Under the pieces are notes generated by a model. That model had not been told where the DNA came from and did not search any database. It was given only the letters and a program-made list of their open reading frames with translations. Made by a program: the position numbers and the translations under genes. From Bacteroidota bacterium (GTDB lineage Bacteria > Bacteroidota > Bacteroidia > Flavobacteriales > Crocinitomicaceae): a stretch of 6,690 nt of DNA. Numbering within the stretch: position 1 is the first letter of the stretch; each line of letters opens with the position of its first letter. Below are positions 1-5,084 of this stretch, piece after piece. The stretch lies in assembly GCA_029558435.1 (NCBI GenBank), contig JAKQEZ010000361.1, positions 1 through 6,690 on the forward strand, written 5' to 3'.

Positions 1-117
1 CTTCAGTTCAAGGATCACTCCTTACAACCTTGCAGCTTGCTATGTGCTTTTAGGATTCGCACATCAGGGACTTGCACCCTTGGGATAATCAAACTATTTT
101 CCCGTCTGGAAAACAGT
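1..117. other. Intergenic left edge, no gene recognised
   Basis: I see no convincing coding sequence here. An open frame of 74 codons (37-261) runs through this stretch and into the palindromic repeat on its right. It has no recognisable domain and is best explained as chance readthrough of repeat DNA. Two small perfect hairpins are visible: ATGTGC (42-47) pairs with GCACAT (59-64) across an 11-base loop, and AGGG (66-69) pairs with CCCT (77-80) across a 7-base loop. The region could be the tail of an upstream intergenic repeat cut by the window edge. Confidence 0.4.
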
Positions 118-266
118 TGTGCCATGCTGGGCACACACAGCACATTGGCAATAGGCGGGGTTTCGTCTCCGCTTGACAGTTTTGAGGTAGCCGAAATTTC
201 AGTTCTCCGAACTAACTTTTGTGCTGAAAAGCCCGCCCATCGCCAATCTGCAAACCGTTAGCTGCC
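118..266 (+). repeat. Palindromic attC-like repeat, copy A
   Basis: This is an imperfect palindrome. ATTGGC (144-149) pairs with GCCAAT (242-247), and GGCGGG (154-159) pairs with CCCGCC (232-237). An inner hairpin AGTTC/GAACT (201-213, 3-base loop) sits between the arms. At the left edge TGTGCC (118-123) pairs with GGCACA (130-135). Copy A shares with copy B (1112-1245) the exact 12-mer AACTTTTGTGCT (214-225 here, 1197-1208 there), the CCCGCC arm, and the right-end block CAAACCGTTA (251-260). The two copies diverge straight after GTTA. Layout and length resemble an integron attC site, with GTTA as the core on the right. Unlike copy B, I find no matching TAAC core at the left end, so this copy may be degraded or differently bounded. 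Dispersed palindromic repeat without recombination activity is the alternative. Confidence 0.6.
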
Positions 267-332
267 ATTTTTGGACAACATTGCAAACCTCGAAAAAATT
301 GCAAGGAATCAACGAACATTAAAACAAAGGAC

Positions 333-617
333 ATGATTACTCTACGAATTGAACATAAGATAGTAAACTATGACGGATGGAAGAAAGCATTTGACAGCGA
401 CCCCATCAACCGAAAACAATCGGGTGTAAGAAGGTATCGTGTTTATCGACCTGTTGACGATGGCTTATTTGTAGTTATTGAACTTGACTTCGACAACTTG
501 GAGCAGGCACAATCAACACAGACAGCTTTAAATAGTATGTTCGGAAATATAGACGGAAAAATAATTTTCGGACCACAGACTAGAATTCTGAAGATTGTTG
601 AATCAACTGAACTTTAA
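333..617 (+). CDS. Small dimeric alpha/beta-barrel-like protein (monooxygenase/cyclase-like fold)
   Basis: This 94-residue soluble protein has no signal peptide and no membrane segment. It begins with a beta strand (ITLRIEHKI, 2-10) and a helix with a WKKAF motif (16-20). A strand-rich block follows, RRYRVYRPVDD (33-43) then FVVIELDF (46-53), then a helix around 55-70 and a last strand near RILKIVE (84-90). The pattern of a basic RRYRVYRP stretch followed by an acidic hydrophobic strand recalls small stand-alone ferredoxin-like proteins grouped with antibiotic-biosynthesis monooxygenases. I recognise the pattern, not a specific enzyme, so substrate and activity are unknown. The ATG at 333 is preceded by AAAGG at 326-330, a weak ribosome site. 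The stop lies 14 bases before the DUF1772 gene, so the two are probably co-transcribed and lie in the same candidate cassette. Confidence 0.7.
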   Translation: MITLRIEHKIVNYDGWKKAFDSDPINRKQSGVRRYRVYRPVDDGLFVVIELDFDNLEQAQSTQTALNSMFGNIDGKIIFGPQTRILKIVESTEL

Positions 618-631
618 AACTCATACTATTC

Positions 632-1108
632 ATGACATTAACAATCATACGCTTTGTCAACCTCATTTTAGCAGCTCTTCTTGCGGGGACAAGTTTTGGA
701 ATTTGGGTTGGATTAAACCCAGACAACTATTCACCGTCCACTTATATAGAACAGCAGCAACAGCTTGTTCTATCGCTAAATACATTGATGGTTTCGCTTG
801 TAATTGCCGCAACCATTGTGACAATTATTTCGGCTGTTCTTCAACGGAAAAACAAAACCGTTTTTGTGACATTGCTCTTTGCTGCTATATTCTTTGCATC
901 GTGTATCTTCATTTCAAGGTTTGGCAACCTTCCAATCCAAACTGAAATGCTGAAATGGAAAATTGATGCACTTCCTGACAACTGGACTTCACTTCGTAAC
1001 GAATGGTGGACACTTCACATCATACGAACAATTGCAGAATTAATTGCACTTACACTTGTAGCTTGGACAACAAGTAAGACAACATCAAATTCCTTGTATG
1101 AAAAGTAA
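632..1108 (+). CDS. DUF1772 (anthrone oxygenase-like) membrane protein
   Basis: This 158-residue integral membrane protein has four predicted helices at about residues 5-27, 48-69, 76-97 and 127-146. After the third helix it carries RFGNLPIQTEMLKW (96-109), and before the fourth a tryptophan-rich NWTSLRNEWWTLHIIRT stretch (117-133). The combination of four helices, an asparagine-proline block after helix 3, and a W..LR..WW..H..RT segment is typical of the DUF1772 family. That family includes fungal anthrone oxidases (HypC type), but most bacterial members have no assigned reaction. A 116-codon open frame (595-945) overlaps in another frame and lacks family features, so I reject it. The gene follows its neighbour by 14 bases. 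Its stop codon is 3 bases from repeat B, as expected for the last gene of a cassette. Family assignment is fairly secure; enzyme activity is inference. Confidence 0.78.
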   Translation: MTLTIIRFVNLILAALLAGTSFGIWVGLNPDNYSPSTYIEQQQQLVLSLNTLMVSLVIAATIVTIISAVLQRKNKTVFVTLLFAAIFFASCIFISRFGNLPIQTEMLKWKIDALPDNWTSLRNEWWTLHIIRTIAELIALTLVAWTTSKTTSNSLYEK

Positions 1109-1111
1109 AAC

Positions 1112-1245
1112 GGCAGCTAACACGGTATTGCCAAAAGCGGGGCTGAACGGCTTCGATTGGACATTTGTGCAAGGTTCAACATTCGTTCTTCGATTGAACT
1201 TTTGTGCTAAATTCCCCGCCTTCGGCAATACCCAAACCGTTACCG
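1112..1245 (+). repeat. Palindromic attC-like repeat, copy B
   Basis: This is a long imperfect palindrome directly after the DUF1772 stop codon. The outer arms are GGTATTGCC (1124-1132) and GGCAATACC (1224-1232), a perfect 9-base match. The next arms are GCGGGG (1137-1142) and CCCCGC (1214-1219). An inner pair, TTCAA (1175-1179) and TTGAA (1194-1198), closes a central hairpin. TTTGTGC occurs twice as a direct repeat (1164-1170 and 1201-1207). The left end is GCTAAC (1116-1121) and the right end CAAACCGTTA (1233-1242); the right arm has extra unpaired bases between core and stem, an asymmetry also seen in attC sites. At about 134 bases it is near the upper size range of attC. It could alternatively or additionally act as a bidirectional terminator. 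A 63-codon open frame across it (1098-1289) is not a gene. Confidence 0.65.
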
Positions 1246-1427
1246 GTCATGCTAAAATACGACAACGCAATACTAAAACGACAGAATAAATGAACAGACA
1301 TACCAACGCTTCAGCAAAATCAAAAGAGCTGCAACCCAACGCACAAGCCGACACAGTTGCAGCACATTTGCTTTTGCCCAACCGCACGACAACCCTCCTA
1401 TTGACAGCTTTTATTTAGAATAGTGTA
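1246..1427. other. Spacer before the Zorya operon, no gene or clear promoter
   Basis: This 182-base spacer separates repeat B from zorB. The promoter of the operon should lie here, but I cannot place it. TTGACA occurs at 1401-1406 with no -10 element at a normal distance, and I see no convincing TAnnTTTG box of the Bacteroidota type. The stretch contains the inverted repeat at 1328-1363 and a 42-codon open frame (1290-1418) that runs straight through that repeat and shows no domain. I do not call that frame a gene. Confidence 0.5.
1328..1363. repeat. Inverted repeat upstream of zorB
   Basis: GCTGCAAC (1328-1335) and GTTGCAGC (1356-1363) form a perfect 8-base inverted repeat around a 20-base spacer. 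A second, bulged pairing of CAAAAG (1321-1326) with CTTTTG (1371-1376) could extend the stem outward. It lies 65 bases before the zorB start. It could be an operator, an RNA hairpin in the leader, or simply a member of a dispersed repeat family. The sequence does not decide between these. Confidence 0.45.
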
Positions 1428-2150
1428 ATGTCAGGAACAAAGAAAGAAAGCCATTGGATTCCCTTAGCCGACCTTATGACGGTTTTAATGGTGATTTTTC
1501 TGTTTATGTCAATATCATATATGGCATTAGTAGAAAAGCGACAGAAACAACAAAACCAAATTTTTAAAGATTATGAAGAATCTAAGGTTGCTTTATACAA
1601 TGAACTTAAAGAAGCATTTAAAAATGATTTCGCAAAATGGAATTTGAAACTTGATAATGACCTGTCAATAAAATTCACAAATCCACAAGTCCTTTTTCCG
1701 ACTGGCAAATCTGAAATAACACCATACTTTCAAACTGTTCTATCTGAATTTCTTCCAAAATATCTTTCAGTTGTTTTACAGGACAAATACAAGGACAAAA
1801 TTGCAGAAATCAGAATTGAGGGGCACACAGACACTAAACCTATCGGTTTGACTGGCGACCCATATATCGACAATATGAAACTCTCACAAGACAGGGGAAG
1901 AAATGTATTGGCATTTTTACGAACACAAGAGTGTTTTTCAAGTCTTAAAACAGATGAAAAGGAAAGACTACAGTATTGGCTTACAGCCAATGGACTTTCC
2001 TATGGAAGAACTGTAGATAAAGATTACAAACTTACTTTTGAGAGTAATAAGGAAATTGACAATGACAAATCAAGACGAGTTGAATTTAGAATTGTAACAA
2101 CAAGCGAAGCCATAATAAACGAAGCATTAAAAAACATTGACGACAAATGA
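1428..2150 (+). CDS. ZorB, MotB/OmpA-like stator subunit of type I Zorya
   Basis: This 240-residue inner-membrane protein has a short cytosolic N-terminus, a single transmembrane helix (about 12-34) and a periplasmic OmpA-type peptidoglycan-binding domain in its C-terminal half. Asp15, at the mouth of the helix in PLADLMTV, matches the proton-carrying aspartate of MotB/ZorB proteins. A charged linker (35-80) follows. The OmpA core is visible as VLFPTGKSEI (88-97), IEGHTDTKP (130-138), LSQDRGRNVLAFL (152-164) and NDKSRRVEFRI (212-222), with the usual peptidoglycan-contact Asp and Arg residues. ZorB pairs with ZorA in an ion-driven motor anchored to the cell wall. The gene is first in the operon and overlaps zorA by ATGA. 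Usually zorB follows zorA, so this order is unusual. No strong ribosome site precedes the ATG. An isolated flagellar-type MotB is unlikely because ZorC and ZorD follow. Confidence 0.88.
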   Translation: MSGTKKESHWIPLADLMTVLMVIFLFMSISYMALVEKRQKQQNQIFKDYEESKVALYNELKEAFKNDFAKWNLKLDNDLSIKFTNPQVLFPTGKSEITPYFQTVLSEFLPKYLSVVLQDKYKDKIAEIRIEGHTDTKPIGLTGDPYIDNMKLSQDRGRNVLAFLRTQECFSSLKTDEKERLQYWLTANGLSYGRTVDKDYKLTFESNKEIDNDKSRRVEFRIVTTSEAIINEALKNIDDK

Positions 2151-3676
2151 GTATTGAAGTAATATCAGGAATTGGAATAATTCTAATAGTTGCTATTTGG
2201 GCAGCATTTTACATCTATAAGCGAAACAGGGAAAACAATAATGAACATTTATTTGACTTCATTCCTCATCTATTCCCTACACTCGGAATACTTTTTACAT
2301 TCTTAGGTATTGCAATTGGACTTTGGAATTTTGATAGCAATGATATAGAAAAGAGTATTCCAGAGTTGATGAATGGATTAAAAACGGCATTCCTTGTTTC
2401 AATATTCGGAGTTGCACTTCTTGTTTTGTTCTCATTTTGGACTAACATAAAAAGGAAGAGATTAGAAGAAGGTGTTTTAAGTGAAGAAACTATCGCCATT
2501 CAAAAATTGACCGAAGTTTTAACAGAACTCAAAAAAGATTTTCATTCAACTGATGAAAATGGCAATGTTATAAAGCCAGGAAATGTTTTAAGAGACATAT
2601 ATGAAGAATCTAAAAAGCAATCAAATTCACTACAAACATTCTCAACTGACTTAGCCTTGACTATTTCAGCAGGTTTTGAACAGATACTTAATAATCCAAC
2701 CGAGGGTGTTGTTGCCGAGCTAAAGCTTGTAAAAGCTGAAATTGAAAACTTAGGTAAGAAGCTTCAAGACCCTGCAACAGATATGACACAGAACATTGTG
2801 AAAGAATTGCAGGATTCTATGGGAAAAATGATTGAAGAATTTAAAACATCGATGAGTGGTGACACGAAAAACGAAATGGAACGTTTGGCAGGCTTACTTG
2901 GACAAGCAGGCGGTTCATTGACAGATTTCCCGATGAAACTACAAACGATGACCGACAATCTAAACGAAAATTTCAGAGGATTACAGGACGTTGTAAAGCA
3001 GATTTCACAGCAGACACTTTCTCAATCAGAGCAATCTACCAACGAAATGAGAAAGCAAGTTGAGGAAATGAGTGAAATTCTTAAAAACAAAGTTGGGGAT
3101 TTACAGGCAGGTCAAGAAACACTACTAACAAAGCAATCGCAAAACTTACAAGTATCTGACAACCTTTTAAGTGCTTTTAATACGAGTATTGAAAAAATGA
3201 ATGGACTTTCAATAGGTGTATCCGAAACCATTTCTAAGCTAAATCAGGCACAAAACGACTTGGAAAGAGTTATTGCCACATTCAGAAATATATCACAGGA
3301 CGTAAATGCATCATCTAGTAAGTTCGGTGAATCACAACTGACCTTTTCGAAATACTCAAACGAATTTTTGCAAAACAATTCAAGCACTATTCAGGAAATA
3401 CAAAAATCACTTTCCACGGCAAAAGAAGTTTCAACGGACTACGCACAGAAGTTTGACATTATAGAAAAAGGGTTGCAGGAAATATTTGCTAAAATCAATA
3501 CTGGTCTTAAGGATTATCAAACAACTGTTAGCCAAAGCTTAGAAACATTTTTAGGAAAATACACCGAGCATCTAACAAAAACAGCAGAGTCACTAGCTGC
3601 TGCATCATCAAAGCAAGAGGACATCCTAGAAGAATTGACAGAACAGTTAAGCAAACTGAACGGAAGGAGAAACTAA
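2147..3676 (+). CDS. ZorA, MotA/ExbB-like proton-channel subunit with long helical tail
   Basis: This 509-residue protein has three hydrophobic segments near its N-terminus, at about 3-24, 41-60 and 79-99. The second contains PTLGILFTFLGIAIGL (44-59), a glycine- and threonine-rich pattern typical of MotA/TolQ/ExbB channels. The third contains GLKTAFLVSIFGVALL (77-92), with the Thr and Ser positions expected to line the ion path. A positively charged exit, NIKRKRLEE (100-108), follows. The remaining roughly 400 residues are polar, rich in Gln, Ser, Glu and Lys, almost free of proline after the first part, and look like a continuous helical or coiled-coil tail. A long cytosolic tail separates ZorA from flagellar MotA and is known in Zorya to carry the signal from the membrane motor into the cell. 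The start overlaps the zorB stop (ATGA), implying coupled translation. The next gene begins 1 base after its stop. Confidence 0.87.
   Translation: MSIEVISGIGIILIVAIWAAFYIYKRNRENNNEHLFDFIPHLFPTLGILFTFLGIAIGLWNFDSNDIEKSIPELMNGLKTAFLVSIFGVALLVLFSFWTNIKRKRLEEGVLSEETIAIQKLTEVLTELKKDFHSTDENGNVIKPGNVLRDIYEESKKQSNSLQTFSTDLALTISAGFEQILNNPTEGVVAELKLVKAEIENLGKKLQDPATDMTQNIVKELQDSMGKMIEEFKTSMSGDTKNEMERLAGLLGQAGGSLTDFPMKLQTMTDNLNENFRGLQDVVKQISQQTLSQSEQSTNEMRKQVEEMSEILKNKVGDLQAGQETLLTKQSQNLQVSDNLLSAFNTSIEKMNGLSIGVSETISKLNQAQNDLERVIATFRNISQDVNASSSKFGESQLTFSKYSNEFLQNNSSTIQEIQKSLSTAKEVSTDYAQKFDIIEKGLQEIFAKINTGLKDYQTTVSQSLETFLGKYTEHLTKTAESLAAASSKQEDILEELTEQLSKLNGRRN
3662..3670 (+). promoter_or_regulatory. Strong Shine-Dalgarno for zorC
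   Basis: GGAAGGAGA ends 7 bases before the zorC ATG (3678). It is the only near-ideal Shine-Dalgarno in the window; the other genes show weak or no such motif. It lies inside the last codons of zorA, so zorC can be translated independently rather than only by readthrough from zorA. It supports the ATG at 3678 as the true start. Confidence 0.7.
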
Positions 3677-3677
3677 T

Positions 3678-5084
3678 ATGCTAAGTGTGAATGACATATT
3701 GGAATTTCATTTTACGCCATCTGCTTTTCTGCAAACGGCTCATAAGATAATACCTACTACTCTCACACAACTAAACGACATTAGAATTGATAAACTAAAA
3801 AAGATTACCGAAGAAGTTGGAGCAGCTTCGTTCAATTTTTTTGGAAATAATTTAATACCTCAGGTTTTCAAAAAATTCAAATACTCCATTCAAAATAATA
3901 ACGTTCTCTTTGACAGGCGAGAATTAAGAACATTAACTTATTCATTATCCTACTCCGAGGCAGGTCAGTCAGCTATATTCACCAACGAAAAAGAAATCAA
4001 TTATGCCTTGCAGTTACTTAATTCAAATTGGAGAGATTCATTCATAATCGGAATTATTGACTGTTATTTGAATAATTGGGAAACAGAAAATAGAACTTCA
4101 TTAAATAGATTAGCTGAATTTATTGGCGAAAAACTAAAAGCATATAATGGAAATAGGAATACGATAAATGCTTTCAAAAACAATCTTAAATACTTTGACC
4201 TTAAAAATGGAGACCTAGTTTTTGGAAATGAATTGGCTTTGAAAAATGCTACAATAAAAGAAGCTACAAAAGTCTTGTCATTACCTGAAACCTGGTTTTC
4301 ATATCCTTATTTCTCAAAGGTAATGGTTGCTTACTATGATAAAAAGCAAAATGAATTATCAAATCTGATTGATGATTTTGAAAGTGCTTTAGATTTTCAC
4401 AAAAACTCCAATACCAATAAAAGAATTGTCAGCAAGTTTATAATTCAAGCAAATAAGCCTGAATATGCTGCTTTACAAGACAAAGTAAAACATCTAGCTT
4501 TTAAATTTATTGGTGACCCTGAAAATAAAAGTGTTTGGGCTGATTTCTTTAATGCAACCGATAAAGAGAAGTCGGACTTATTAAATGCTAGAAAAATCCT
4601 AAATGAATGGATTACACGACAGTTTATTAATGTTTTTTTCAACGTATGTTTAAATGATGAAAGGCGAAAAAGATTTTGGTTGAAGTATGCTCCTCAAATT
4701 TCATCATTCAAGGTTTATGGTCCAAGTTTCACAAAAACACTGTTAAAAAGAGATGAACGTATTGCTGAATACTTAGACGCAAGGTTCACAACTGTCTATA
4801 GTAACAGAGATGTTTCAGCATTTATTCTATACATAGGAGAGTATATGATTATTGAATTTAGCAATGAAGGTTTTGCGTGCTGTGCATACAAAATGAGCAG
4901 CCCTAACAGACCCACTTTAAATAGTAGATTAAATAGTGTTGAAGATTTAAGGAATAGCTCTTTACCGTTAGCTATACAAAGTGATGCAAATTATTACTAT
5001 ACAAGTGACGAAGGGCGGCTATTCCATAATTCCAACTGGGAACACAAGTTCAATCACTGGTTAAAAGAAAAAGTTCTAAAATGA
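3678..5084 (+). CDS. ZorC, EH-signature domain protein of type I Zorya
   Basis: This 468-residue soluble protein has no signal peptide or membrane helix. The first two thirds are mostly helical. The C-terminal part carries the EH-signature pattern: a strand ending in glutamate, YMIIEFSNEGFACCAYK (389-405, Glu393), then RLFHNSNWEHKFNHWL (447-462) with His450 and Trp454, near the C-terminus. The domain is named for this conserved Glu and His, and both residues are known to be needed for Zorya defence in the studied system. ZorC is a cytosolic DNA-binding component that works with ZorD after ZorAB senses infection; its exact chemistry is not settled. It begins 1 base after zorA with a strong ribosome site and overlaps zorD by ATGA. 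EH-signature proteins are almost always found in Zorya loci, so the call does not rest on sequence alone. The coding region looks AT-rich. Confidence 0.87.
   Translation: MLSVNDILEFHFTPSAFLQTAHKIIPTTLTQLNDIRIDKLKKITEEVGAASFNFFGNNLIPQVFKKFKYSIQNNNVLFDRRELRTLTYSLSYSEAGQSAIFTNEKEINYALQLLNSNWRDSFIIGIIDCYLNNWETENRTSLNRLAEFIGEKLKAYNGNRNTINAFKNNLKYFDLKNGDLVFGNELALKNATIKEATKVLSLPETWFSYPYFSKVMVAYYDKKQNELSNLIDDFESALDFHKNSNTNKRIVSKFIIQANKPEYAALQDKVKHLAFKFIGDPENKSVWADFFNATDKEKSDLLNARKILNEWITRQFINVFFNVCLNDERRKRFWLKYAPQISSFKVYGPSFTKTLLKRDERIAEYLDARFTTVYSNRDVSAFILYIGEYMIIEFSNEGFACCAYKMSSPNRPTLNSRLNSVEDLRNSSLPLAIQSDANYYYTSDEGRLFHNSNWEHKFNHWLKEKVLK

Larger units (their letters stand above)
257..1245 (+). mobile_element. 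Candidate integron-type gene cassette carrying two genes
   Basis: The unit runs from the GTTA core at the end of repeat A to the GTTA core at the end of repeat B. It carries two co-oriented genes and then repeat B. Its opening sequence GTTAGCTGCC (257-266) is the exact reverse complement of GGCAGCTAAC (1112-1121), which opens repeat B. In integron cassettes the first bases after the crossover point pair with the left core of that cassette's own attC once the cassette is circular, so this 10-base complementarity is what a cassette predicts. The short distance from the last stop codon (1106-1108) to the repeat is also typical. Against it, the cores read GTTAGCT and GTTACCG and do not fit the GTTRRRY consensus well, and no integrase gene is in view. 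The cassette reading is inference. Confidence 0.45.

Noticed and set aside
37..261. 74-codon open frame on the + strand
   Set aside because: It lies over the left-edge hairpins and palindromic repeat A, has no domain, and its C-terminal residues resemble those of the other repeat-derived frame (1098-1289), so both reflect shared repeat DNA.
595..945. 116-codon open frame on the + strand
   Set aside because: It overlaps the DUF1772 gene in another frame; its cysteine-rich translation has no family features, while the overlapping frame has clear membrane helices and family motifs.
1098..1289. 63-codon open frame on the + strand
   Set aside because: It starts inside the end of the DUF1772 gene and runs through repeat B; its translation mirrors the repeat and not a protein family.
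1401..1406. TTGACA as a -35 box for zorB
   Set aside because: No -10 hexamer lies at 16-18 bases, the hexamer is only 22 bases before the start codon, and Bacteroidota promoters generally follow another consensus.
1290..1418. 42-codon open frame ending 9 bases before zorB
   Set aside because: The position would suit a leader peptide or small operon gene, but it crosses the inverted repeat, has no good ribosome site and no recognisable features.
1730..1990. Minus-strand open frame inside zorB
   Set aside because: It is antisense to the OmpA domain coding sequence, which is well supported; there is no domain or start signal.
2266..2958. Two minus-strand open frames inside zorA (2266-2499 and 2764-2958)
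   Set aside because: Both are shadows of the ZorA coding frame without recognisable features.
1428..3676. Flagellar MotAB or TonB-type ExbBD pair
   Set aside because: The long ZorA tail, the reversed gene order and the coupled EH-signature and SNF2 genes fit Zorya and not a flagellar stator or transport energiser.
4445..4642. Minus-strand open frame inside zorC
   Set aside because: It is antisense to a continuous, well-supported coding region and has no domain.
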